Source: Myxococcales bacterium
Lineage (GTDB): Bacteria > Myxococcota_A > UBA9042 > PHBI01 > JAAZYN01
DNA length: 6,702 bases
Direction of reading: 5' to 3'
Assembly: GCA_014239625.1 (NCBI GenBank)
Contig: JAAZYN010000201.1
Coordinates: forward strand, 1 to 6,702
The position numbers and the translations under genes are program-made. The notes beneath the pieces are model-generated. The model was not told where the DNA came from. It made no database searches and was given only the letters and a program-made list of their open reading frames with translations. Positions 1 to 5,941 of the stretch are shown here, piece after piece; position 1 is the first letter of the stretch; the number at the start of each line of letters is the position of its first letter.

Positions 1-90
1 CGGCAGCTCACCGGTATCTTGAGCCGGCGTCTCACAGGCCTGCCCGAGCAGGACGCAGGCGACTAGAAACAGTGGAAACGTGCGCGACAT
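1..90 (-). CDS. Putative lipoprotein, N-terminal fragment (runs off window)
   Basis: Thirty codons of an open frame read leftwards from an ATG at 88-90 and leave the window. The translation begins MSRTFPLFLVACVLLGQACE and continues TPAQDTGELP, a short positively charged start followed by a hydrophobic segment. Two cysteines could be the lipidation site: Cys12 (context LVAC) or Cys19 (context GQAC). Neither lipobox is perfect, because the first leaves a very short signal peptide and the second has a weak -3 residue. The start is supported by a GGAGG Shine-Dalgarno (complement of 97-101) six bases before the ATG. The gene lies downstream of the metallohydrolase gene on the same strand across a 208-bp gap, so it probably has its own promoter. 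Function cannot be stated from 30 residues. Confidence 0.65.
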   Translation of the reverse strand, partial: MSRTFPLFLVACVLLGQACETPAQDTGELP

Positions 91-96
91 GGTCGA

Positions 97-132
97 CCTC
101 CAGGTGGGGACGGGGGTTCCCGTCGCCTGGAG
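97..132 (-). promoter_or_regulatory. Leader hairpin overlapping the Shine-Dalgarno of the lipoprotein gene
   Basis: On the minus strand, CUCCAGG (132-126) pairs perfectly with CCUGGAG (104-98). Inside it, GACGGG (124-119) pairs with CCCGUC (114-109) around an AACC loop. The result is a 13-bp stem with a 1-nt/4-nt asymmetric internal loop. The 3' strand of the outer helix contains GGAG of the GGAGG ribosome-binding site, which would be occluded when the hairpin is folded. The pairing is seen directly; a translational control role is inferred, and no known riboswitch class is recognised. Confidence 0.5.
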
Positions 133-157
133 ACCATGCGAAATCGATGCCAACCTG

Positions 158-200
158 CCTCAACCACCCCCAACCACCTAACACTAAACCACTAACCCTC
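158..200. other. C/A-rich tract with no G on the plus strand
   Basis: Forty-three consecutive plus-strand bases contain no guanine, which is striking in otherwise GC-rich DNA. The minus strand carries repeated GG doublets joined by short T-rich loops (GGTGGTTGGGGGTGGTTGAGG reads across 179-159). That could form a two-tier G-quadruplex ahead of the lipoprotein gene. I see no gene here and no convincing -35/-10 pair. Confidence 0.3.
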
Positions 201-219
201 GTTCCCTCCGGACCCGGGC

Positions 220-257
220 GGGGTCTCTAGACCCCAGCCAGCCGAGGTCTCCAGACC
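220..257. promoter_or_regulatory. Two tandem GGTCT-NN-AGACC palindromes (operator-like or terminator-like)
   Basis: GGGGTCT-CT-AGACCCC at 220-235 and GGTCT-CC-AGACC at 246-257 are near-identical dyads with centres 24 bp apart. A weaker relative, GTC-CA-GAC, sits at 277-284. A one-sided copy, GGTCTCCAG, occurs on the opposite strand at 127-135. The pair lies about 40-80 bp past the stop of the metallohydrolase gene and 130-170 bp upstream of the lipoprotein start. No T-tract follows either dyad. The two-base central spacing and repetition look more like a repeated protein-binding site than a terminator, but a weak terminator for the upstream gene is not excluded. Confidence 0.4.
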
Positions 258-298
258 CCACCCGCCTCGGGCTCCTGTCCAGACGCCGCGACGCGGTG

Positions 299-3118
299 TC
301 ATGGCGGGCTCAAATCGTACGTGCAGGTCTTGCCACCCGGGGCATCGAACTGCCCGTTGCCGTCGGTGTCGACGAACACTGGGTTGGAGATGAAGCGCGC
401 CGACGTGCTGGGGTTTGCGCTCCGTAGTCCGCGCGGCATCGGCTGGATCCCGAAGCCGAGCACCACGATGTGAGCGTCGGCGGTCACCTCGACGCTTATC
501 GTGCCGTCGTACTTGACCACCGCGCCGGGGCTCGAGGTGGCGACGGTCGCGACCTGATCGCAGTTGACCAGGACCTTGAAGAAGGCCACGTCGATCTCGG
601 GAATCGCCTCGATACGCAGGGCCAGATCCACCGTGCCATCGCCATCGGTGATGGTGTCCCCCATGGAGGCGGTCCCGTTGACGGTCACGCGCGCGAACGC
701 GCCGGTCGTCAGCAGGGCGCGTTGGTTCAGGATGCTGTCGACCAGCTCGGCCTCGTCGAGCTGATTCGGATCGTCGGTCGAGCTCGCGAAGTAGGTGCCA
801 GGCTGACAGGGGCCGCTGATCCCGTGGGTGTCGGTGACCCCCATGCCGGTGATGCGGTGGCCGAGGTTGAAGAAGCTCATCCAGTCATCGAACAGCCCCG
901 TGTCGTCGGGGCTCGACGGATCGAGGTAGATGTTCTTGAAGCCGTTCATCAGCTCGATGGCGTTGAAGTCCCAGGACCACATCTGGGCATCGGCGGCGAA
1001 CCCGAGCTGGGTCGGGTCCGGCACCTCGGTCGGCATCCCGGTGAGGCGATCGTAGCCGATGGTGCACATGTAGTTGCACCCGAGGCGCGGGTGATTGAGC
1101 TGGATGATCCCCGCGCCGCGCGCCGAAATAGCGGAAAAGATGGCGTCGATGTCCTTTCCGTACCACTTCACGATGCCACCGCGCGCGTCCTCGTCGGTGG
1201 TGGGGACCACGGGGAACATGTTGATGTGCTCGGGCAGGCTCGGGGTCACCTCTTCACCGGTGACCTGACGCACCCAGCTGTCGAGCCCCAGCTGCACGAC
1301 GGTGGGTTGGTAGTCGAGGATGAACTCGTGATCGGTGTTCACCGGAACCTCGCATCCGTCGGCCGCGGCGGTGAGCACGCGCTGGGCGACGACGATGTTC
1401 GAGTCGGGGCTGGGTCCGCCGTGGACATGGCTGTCCATCAACAAGAAGCCGCTGGTGTCGATGACCCGATCCAGGGTCGCAGAAAGGGTGGTGGTCTGGT
1501 CGGCGGTCACCGTCAGGATCTGCTCGGATGGCGAGTACTCGATCCCGCGCAGGACGCTGACCGCGTACTCGCCCGGCGCGACGAGGACACTCTCGCCACC
1601 CGTGGCGCTCAGGATCCGTCGACGCTGCTGAAGGCTCGACGCGTCGTAGAGCATCACGCGGCAGGGCAACCCCTGACCGTCCGAGTTGCGGACGTCGAGC
1701 TGCAGTGTCCCTGGGCGCCCCAGCGCGATCTGCGCCGGCGCGGCCCCGGGCAACGCCACCATGACCGGCGCGGCGTCCGGCATGCCGAGCTTGGACGCGG
1801 TCAACCGGTAGGTCTCGGGCTCACCGAAGTACGCCACCTGCCCCTCGAAGAGCCCCTCGGCGTCGCTGCGCATCATGTCGAGGACGTGCCACTCGCCCGC
1901 CGTGTTCTGCCGCTCGACCAGGACGCTGACGTCGGCGAGGGGCCCCCCACCGACGGCGTCGATCACCGAACCGTTGATGGTCTCCAGGGTGTGAGGCTCG
2001 CCGGAGACGAGCTCCTGGCTCGCCGAATGCAGCTCGCGGGTCGCGCTGTTGCCGTCGGTGGGTCCGACGGCGACGTAGATCGGCCACACCAGGCTGTCGT
2101 CGGGCTCGCCGATGGGCCCCAGCTGCGGCGTGGCGAAGGCCAGCTGGGAGTCCAGGAGCGCTTGCACCCCGGAGATGGACACGGTGGCCGTGGCCGACTT
2201 CTCCAACGCGATGGCGTAGGCCCCATCTCCGTCGACGGACTCGGCGCCGAACCACGGCGCGCCGATGTCCAGCTCATAGCCTCCAAAGCCCAGGTTGGCG
2301 GCGGTATAGTAGAAGCGTCGCGTGGTGTCTCCGACCCACAACCCGACCCCGTAGGCGATCGGCTTGGGCTCGGGGTCGACGTTGCGCACCCCGAGCTCGA
2401 TCCGCAACACGCTCGAGCCCGGCGCCAGGATGTAGTCGACCCACATCTCGAGCCCCAACGGCTCGCTCAAACCGTCACCGACGCCGGCTTTGAACCGGCT
2501 CTCGGCGAAGACCTGGTCGATGAGCCAGAAGAGGTCATCGCTGCCGTGGGCGCGGATGATGGCGTCTGCCCCGTCAGAGCCATCTTGGAGCACCTCCAGG
2601 TAGTCGACGTGGAAGCCGCGCAAGATCGACGAGGCGAAGTCACCGATGTCGACCTGAGCGACCATCGGGACGAGCTCTTCGAAGCGCTCCTCGCCAGCTT
2701 GAGCGCATCCATCCACCGCGACGGCGTCGACGACGACGCCGTCGTAATACCAGTACGACTTGCGAAAGCTCGGATCGGTGATGGCGAACGCCGCGCGCTC
2801 GTTGACGAGGAGCCAGTCACCCTGGCCGGCCATCACGTGGGGTCCGTGCATGGCGGCGCCCGAGTTGGCGATCTGCCTGGCGTAGGCCTTACCCGGCACG
2901 GGGCAGCCCTCCAGGAAGATCCCTGCACCTACCGCCGCGCCCGAATCTCCGTCCGCCGCGCCCGAATCTCCGTCCGCCGCGCCCGAATCTCCGTCCGCCG
3001 CGCCGGCGTCGCCGTCCATGTCGACATCGGCGGCGTCGGCCGGGCCTGGGTCGGACTCCGCGCAGGCCAACAGGACAAGAGATGCAAAGCAAACGAAGAC
3101 GAGGTGCCGATGTACCAT
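299..3118 (-). CDS. Lipoprotein with PHP-type CehA/McbA-family metallohydrolase domain
   Basis: The 939-residue product starts with a lipoprotein signal peptide (lipobox LLAC, lipidated Cys19). An Asp/Ala/Gly linker at 23-64 follows, containing three exact GAADGDS heptads. Residues 70-370 form a mostly beta region of unknown role. Residues 376-450 resemble a carboxypeptidase-regulatory-like domain, and 468-550 are probably a second beta domain. The catalytic part begins near 555 and carries the metal-binding motifs of the PHP superfamily: SHVHGG (His564, His566), NTDHE (Asp596, His597), GEEVT (Glu622/623), LNHPR (His676) and GVTDTHG (Asp763, His765). The end has the segment NPVFVDTDGNGQFDAP (912-927), common in CehA/McbA-like proteins. 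The family includes amide and ester hydrolases; the substrate here is unknown and the site of action is probably the outer membrane or periplasm. The ATG is the only start that keeps the signal peptide, although no clear Shine-Dalgarno precedes it. It lies 54 bp after the selenoprotein gene, a likely operon. Confidence 0.92.
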   Translation of the reverse strand: MVHRHLVFVCFASLVLLACAESDPGPADAADVDMDGDAGAADGDSGAADGDSGAADGDSGAAVGAGIFLEGCPVPGKAYARQIANSGAAMHGPHVMAGQGDWLLVNERAAFAITDPSFRKSYWYYDGVVVDAVAVDGCAQAGEERFEELVPMVAQVDIGDFASSILRGFHVDYLEVLQDGSDGADAIIRAHGSDDLFWLIDQVFAESRFKAGVGDGLSEPLGLEMWVDYILAPGSSVLRIELGVRNVDPEPKPIAYGVGLWVGDTTRRFYYTAANLGFGGYELDIGAPWFGAESVDGDGAYAIALEKSATATVSISGVQALLDSQLAFATPQLGPIGEPDDSLVWPIYVAVGPTDGNSATRELHSASQELVSGEPHTLETINGSVIDAVGGGPLADVSVLVERQNTAGEWHVLDMMRSDAEGLFEGQVAYFGEPETYRLTASKLGMPDAAPVMVALPGAAPAQIALGRPGTLQLDVRNSDGQGLPCRVMLYDASSLQQRRRILSATGGESVLVAPGEYAVSVLRGIEYSPSEQILTVTADQTTTLSATLDRVIDTSGFLLMDSHVHGGPSPDSNIVVAQRVLTAAADGCEVPVNTDHEFILDYQPTVVQLGLDSWVRQVTGEEVTPSLPEHINMFPVVPTTDEDARGGIVKWYGKDIDAIFSAISARGAGIIQLNHPRLGCNYMCTIGYDRLTGMPTEVPDPTQLGFAADAQMWSWDFNAIELMNGFKNIYLDPSSPDDTGLFDDWMSFFNLGHRITGMGVTDTHGISGPCQPGTYFASSTDDPNQLDEAELVDSILNQRALLTTGAFARVTVNGTASMGDTITDGDGTVDLALRIEAIPEIDVAFFKVLVNCDQVATVATSSPGAVVKYDGTISVEVTADAHIVVLGFGIQPMPRGLRSANPSTSARFISNPVFVDTDGNGQFDAPGGKTCTYDLSPP
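2932..3015 (-). repeat. 21-bp in-frame tandem repeat in the lipoprotein linker
   Basis: Three perfect 21-bp copies (2932-2952, 2953-2973, 2974-2994) are followed by a diverged fourth (2995-3015). On the coding strand each perfect copy encodes a DGDSGAA heptad. The unit is a multiple of three, so gain or loss of copies would change only the length of the acidic spacer between the lipidated cysteine and the folded protein. The DNA identity of the copies implies recent expansion. Confidence 0.9.
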
Positions 3119-3172
3119 CCGATGGATGCTGCCGGATCTCAGCCGGATGTACAGCTGGATTGGGCGCAGAAA

Positions 3173-3700
3173 TTACAGAGCTTCGACGAGCGGTCCGATG
3201 GTCTCGAGGACCTCTGAGGGCGCCATGTGGGCGCCCGCCAGCTTGTCGGCGTGTTGGAACATGGCCTGCCCATCGCCGTCGACGAGCAGGACCCCGCCTT
3301 GTTGGAATGGTGCCCCCTGGATCCGTCCCTGAGACAACCCTCCGCGCATGGCGCGCCGCGCGTATTTGCCGCTCGCCAGCCCGAGCCCCAGCCCCGTCCG
3401 CATGCCGGCCGCTGCGAAGGCCGCGCGGGAGGGGTCGCTATACACGGGGAAGGTGATCCCGAAGGTCTCCACAAAGTCCGCCGCCATCACCGCGGTGCCG
3501 TTACCGATGGCGACCACCCGGACGCCGAGCGCGTCGAAGGCCTCGAGCTCTGCCTGAAAGTGAGCAGCCTGCTCACGGCAGAACATTCAGCCGTAGTGAC
3601 GCAAGAACACGAACAACGTAGGCCTCCCGCTCCATAGCGTCCGCACTGGGACCGTGGCGCCATCGATGGCGAAGACTTCGGTGTCTGAGAGTGGTGTCAT
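3173..3700 (-). CDS. Selenoprotein: PRXL2/SelU-like (AhpC/TSA-type) redox protein, UxxC motif, UGA read as Sec38
   Basis: Reading through one in-frame TGA (3587-3589) gives a 175-residue thioredoxin-fold protein. Residues 1-37 (MTPLSDTEVF...) hold the first strand ending TLFVFLRHYG. Sec38 follows, then MFCREQ, so the redox motif is U38-M-F-C41. In the PRXL2/AhpC-TSA antioxidant family this site is normally RH[FY]G-C-x-x-C-RE, with selenocysteine in the SelU branch. Downstream are VVAIGNG (62-68), the strand/loop FPVYSDPS (84-91) and the conserved-looking APFQQGGVLLVDGDG (130-144). The gene ends in TAA. Likely role: a cytosolic thiol/selenol oxidoreductase or peroxidase-like enzyme; the partner is unknown. 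The start at 3700 gives the usual short N-terminus. The frame stays open further upstream to 3985 but that stretch does not look like this family, and no strong Shine-Dalgarno is visible. A cysteine-to-stop pseudogene is the main alternative; the SECIS-like hairpin and intact sequence on both sides argue against it. UGA is also an ordinary stop in neighbouring genes. Confidence 0.87.
3549..3582 (-). promoter_or_regulatory. Candidate bacterial SECIS element
   Basis: In the mRNA, UCUGCC (3582-3577) pairs with GGCAGA (3554-3549). Directly inside, GUGAGCA (3576-3570) pairs with UGCUCAC (3566-3560), leaving a GGC apical loop (3569-3567). The only irregularity in the 13-bp stem is a 5-nt bulge (UUUCA) on the 3' side. 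The loop begins with G and starts 17 nt after the UGA. This agrees with known requirements for bacterial SECIS hairpins: an upper stem of several base pairs, a G in the first two loop positions, and a loop roughly 16-37 nt from the UGA. The hairpin would recruit SelB with charged tRNA-Sec. Confidence 0.82.
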
Positions 3701-4032
3701 CGCTGTCCATCCGCGTCCGCGCGTGGTGTGTCGAGTGAGGAGCCCCAGCGCATTCCTCACCGCTCTGTCGGCGCGGCGCTGCGTGGGTCCGACGTGAGTG
3801 AAGCCACACTCGAGGGGGATCGGAAGGGGCACCTCCAGGGACTTCTCCGGAGGCGCCATGAGGGCACGCGGCGCGAGCCTCTGGGGATCGGATCCGCATG
3901 AATCGACCCCCGGCTGAGGGCCTGGACCGAGGCGCTCCGACCCCATGAAAAAACGCTCGAGGGGACGTTCGAACGCATCCCACACATCTGGTATACAGGG
4001 TCCGTTGTCATCACCGATGAGAGGTCCCAGGC
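3701..4032. other. Divergent intergenic region between selenoprotein and hemerythrin genes
   Basis: This 332-bp spacer separates two divergent starts. Several frames are open across it on the minus strand, as is common in GC-rich DNA, but none gives a recognisable protein. It contains a perfect 7-bp inverted repeat with a 12-nt loop, GTGAGGA (3735-3741) / TCCTCAC (3754-3760), 35-60 bp upstream of the selenoprotein start. It also contains a 10-bp palindrome, CGTTCGAACG (3966-3975), and a possible -10 (TATACA, 3992-3997) for the hemerythrin gene. I found no convincing promoter towards the selenoprotein gene. Confidence 0.5.
3966..3997 (+). promoter_or_regulatory. Possible promoter of the hemerythrin gene with palindrome at -35
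   Basis: TATACA (3992-3997) matches four of six consensus -10 bases. It lies 18 bp after TTCGAA (3968-3973), a poor -35 match that is the core of the palindrome CGTTCGAACG. The start codon is about 35 bp further on. The palindrome could be a regulator site overlapping the promoter. This is a weak call based on position and partial match only. Confidence 0.25.
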
Positions 4033-4695
4033 ATGCCGCGCGTCGACCTGTATTGCGTCATCCACAAGATGCTCCGTGCTGAGCTGTTCGAAACCGCCGC
4101 CATGATCGCCAGGACCGACTTCGCAGATCCGACGCAGCGCGGCGCCTTGTCGCGGCGTTTGAAGCAGACCATGGACTTCATCGAGGAACATGGTGGGCAC
4201 GAAGACAGCTTCGTCGAGCCCAGCGTGCGCGCCGCTGACCCAGAGCTCGCGTCCCGGGTCGCGCTGGATCACCGGACCCTGACGATGCAGGGTCGAGCCA
4301 TGATGGACCTGCTCGCCAACCTGGAGGGCTCGGGCGGCGACGACGCCGTGCAGGTCGGCGCCCGTCTACACGTCGCCTACAGCGCCTTCCTCGGGGCGTA
4401 CCTGACGCACATGTCCGTGGAAGAGCGTGAGGTCAACCAGGCGCTCTGGGCGCACCACACCGACGATGAGCTGGCGCAGGTCCGAGGTGCGCTGCAGGGT
4501 TCGATCCCGCCGCCCCGCTTCGCCGAGTGGTTCGTGTTGATGGTGCCGGCGATGAACCATCAGGAGCGCGTCGGCATGATGACCGGCATGAAGATGAACG
4601 CTCCGGCGCCAGTCTTCGAGGCGATGAGCGCGCTGGCGGAAGAAGCCCTTGGCGCAGAGTCCTGGGCGAAGGTCGCGGCGGCGCTGCCCTCGTGA
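4033..4695 (+). CDS. Hemerythrin-like (HHE domain) protein
   Basis: This 220-residue, mainly helical, cytosolic protein has no signal peptide. The ligand pattern of hemerythrin-like four-helix bundles is visible in the first 135 residues: His11 in helix one, His53-x3-Glu57 in helix two (EEHGGHE), His80 in helix three (LDHRTL) and His126-x3-Glu130 in helix four (THMSVEE). These would bind a non-haem di-iron centre. His113 and His56 are spare candidates for the remaining ligand. The C-terminal 90 residues, containing VPAMNHQERVGMM, are helical and typical of longer HHE-domain proteins. Family members bind oxygen, sense oxygen or NO, or store iron; which applies here cannot be decided. A GAGG Shine-Dalgarno (4021-4024) lies 8 bp before the ATG. 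The gene is divergent from the selenoprotein gene, so co-regulation in redox or oxygen response is possible. Confidence 0.85.
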   Translation: MPRVDLYCVIHKMLRAELFETAAMIARTDFADPTQRGALSRRLKQTMDFIEEHGGHEDSFVEPSVRAADPELASRVALDHRTLTMQGRAMMDLLANLEGSGGDDAVQVGARLHVAYSAFLGAYLTHMSVEEREVNQALWAHHTDDELAQVRGALQGSIPPPRFAEWFVLMVPAMNHQERVGMMTGMKMNAPAPVFEAMSALAEEALGAESWAKVAAALPS

Positions 4696-4701
4696 CCACC
4701 C

Positions 4702-4725
4702 GCGATCCGCGTTGAGCGCGGTCGC
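4702..4725 (+). terminator. Hairpin after the hemerythrin gene, terminator-like without T-tract
   Basis: GCGA plus CCGCG (separated by one bulged T) pairs with CGCGG plus TCGC around a TTGAG loop, giving a 9-bp stem that begins six bases after the stop codon. No run of T follows, so it may instead be a transcript-stabilising 3' hairpin or a Rho-dependent end. Confidence 0.4.
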
Positions 4726-4750
4726 AGCCGGCAGCCCCGGGCGTCTGCGA

Positions 4751-4759
4751 GGGGGGGGG
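4751..4759. repeat. Run of nine G
   Basis: A G9 homopolymer lies in the 154-bp gap between the hemerythrin and lipoprotein genes, about 90 bp before the lipoprotein start. Runs of this length are prone to slippage and could alter promoter spacing, but no promoter can be placed around it. The rest of the gap holds a small hairpin, CGGCG-CGA-CGCCG (4768-4780), and an AT-rich patch at 4783-4790. Confidence 0.5.
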
Positions 4760-4849
4760 TGAACATCCGGCGCGACGCCGAACGATTTAACGAGCCGGCG
4801 GATAGCGGCCTGTGTAGGTCTCTACCTCGTCGTATGGAGCCACTCACGC

Positions 4850-5872
4850 ATGCACACGCACCTCCTCCTCCCGCTGTGTCTCCTGTGGACGGCCGGGTGT
4901 GTGCCCGCCTCGGTGGCCCACCAGGACCCTCCCGACGCCAGCTCCGCGGCCGACCTGGGGGCAGACGTCGTGGACGCTGCCATCGCCGAGGCCAGCGGCC
5001 CCACCGACGCCGCCACCGACGGTGCAGCTGAGGAGGGCCTCCAGGGCGACAGCGTAGAAGCCGGCGTATCGCCCAGCTGCGTCGCTCAGCCCGATGGGAC
5101 GACCTGGTGTGACAATGGCTTGCTGCGAGTCAGAAGCTCGGCCGCGGGGATCACCTGGTTCGACATCTTCCATCCCAGCGAGGAGGTCTGGTACGTCAAC
5201 AAGAACAACCTCAATCTGCACGTCGGGGTCCCGGGACAGGGCTTCGTGAATACCGAGCTGGGCCAGCTGCAGGCCGAGGTCACGGTGCTCTCGACCACAC
5301 CGGACGCGGTCATCGCCCAGCATCGCTTCGTGTTCCCGCACGGGGCCGTGGTCGACCTGGAACTGACCTTGCAGCGCGGGATCCCTCGCGCGACCTTCCG
5401 CGCACGCCTGCCGACCGGCTCGGCCCCGGTCGATGGCTTCCTCTGGCAGGTGTCGTTCGGGCAGGCCGAATCCGTCAATGAGCTTCACTTCGATGGTCAC
5501 GACGTGGACGTCGCCGACCTGCCCCGGCCCTTCCCGGGCGAGAGCCTGGCGGCGCAACACGTCGAGTGGTTTGGCCCCCTCGATAGCCAGGAGTTCACCT
5601 TCAGCGGCGTGGAGACGGCGCTTCCCGATCCCGCCAACCCGCCATGGATGAGCCGCGTCCTGGGCCTCCAGCAGCACATCACCTGGCACTCACCGATGCG
5701 ACCGCAGGACCAGTTCGCGTTCGAAGCCCGCGACGTCCCATGGCAGTCGAGCTGGAGTGTCCCGGAGGTGACCCCTTGGATCGAGGGCCTGTGGTTTGTC
5801 CGCCAAGGTAGCTTCGTGGACGGCGACCAGCTCACCTATGGGATCGACGCCTACCATACCCTGGGCCGGTAA
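4850..5872 (+). CDS. Lipoprotein of unknown function
   Basis: The 340-residue product has a lipoprotein signal peptide ending in WTAGC, with Cys17 as the lipidation site. A disordered Asp/Ala-rich linker to about residue 72 follows (DPPDASSAADLGADVVDAA and so on). The folded part, about 75-340, starts with two cysteines that could form a disulfide (Cys77, Cys87). It is rich in Trp, Phe and alternating hydrophobic/polar stretches, suggesting an all-beta sandwich. Several segments (TWFDIFHPSEEVWYVNKNN, FLWQVSFGQAESVNELHFDG, WSVPEVTPWIEGLWFVRQG) would place aromatic residues on a surface, which recalls sugar-binding or mutarotase-like folds. That is a guess from composition, and I recognise no family. 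GGAG (4836-4839) lies ten bases before the ATG. The lipoprotein-plus-acidic-linker design matches the metallohydrolase, implying export to the outer membrane by the same route. Confidence 0.85.
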   Translation: MHTHLLLPLCLLWTAGCVPASVAHQDPPDASSAADLGADVVDAAIAEASGPTDAATDGAAEEGLQGDSVEAGVSPSCVAQPDGTTWCDNGLLRVRSSAAGITWFDIFHPSEEVWYVNKNNLNLHVGVPGQGFVNTELGQLQAEVTVLSTTPDAVIAQHRFVFPHGAVVDLELTLQRGIPRATFRARLPTGSAPVDGFLWQVSFGQAESVNELHFDGHDVDVADLPRPFPGESLAAQHVEWFGPLDSQEFTFSGVETALPDPANPPWMSRVLGLQQHITWHSPMRPQDQFAFEARDVPWQSSWSVPEVTPWIEGLWFVRQGSFVDGDQLTYGIDAYHTLGR

Positions 5873-5892
5873 CCGCCGACGCCGAGCCGCAG

Positions 5893-5906
5893 CCCGCGCC
5901 TGCGGG
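5893..5906 (+). terminator. Small hairpin after the lipoprotein gene
   Basis: CCCGC-GCCT-GCGGG forms a 5-bp GC stem 20 bases past the TAA stop. It has no T-tract and is short, so it is only a candidate terminator or mRNA 3' end structure. Confidence 0.3.
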
Positions 5907-5941
5907 AGCGCCCCGGCGCCCGCACCGCCCGCGACGGGAGC

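Noticed and set aside
2932..3015. CRISPR-like array
   Set aside because: The 21-bp units are directly contiguous, with no spacers, and encode an in-frame peptide repeat.
470..3217. Very long open frame on the plus strand opposite the metallohydrolase gene
   Set aside because: Its translation is low-complexity Arg/Gly/Asp/Val-rich sequence with no motifs, while the minus strand encodes a signal peptide and a full set of PHP metal ligands. It is a shadow frame of GC-rich coding DNA.
3173..3586. A separate 137-residue redoxin starting at the ATG (3584-3586) right after the TGA
   Set aside because: It would lack the first beta strand and first redox residue of the fold. The in-frame upstream sequence supplies both, and no ribosome-binding site precedes this ATG; the preceding bases encode the conserved RHYG.
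3587..3589. Nonsense mutation or pseudogene in the redox protein
   Set aside because: The only interruption is a TGA at the exact catalytic position with a SECIS-like hairpin behind it, and both flanks are intact. This cannot be fully excluded without checking for the Sec machinery.
3701..3985. N-terminal extension of the selenoprotein, or a separate minus-strand gene, in the divergent spacer
   Set aside because: The frames are open but the translations show no recognisable domain. The family normally starts shortly before the first beta strand, and the region carries dyads expected of a control region.
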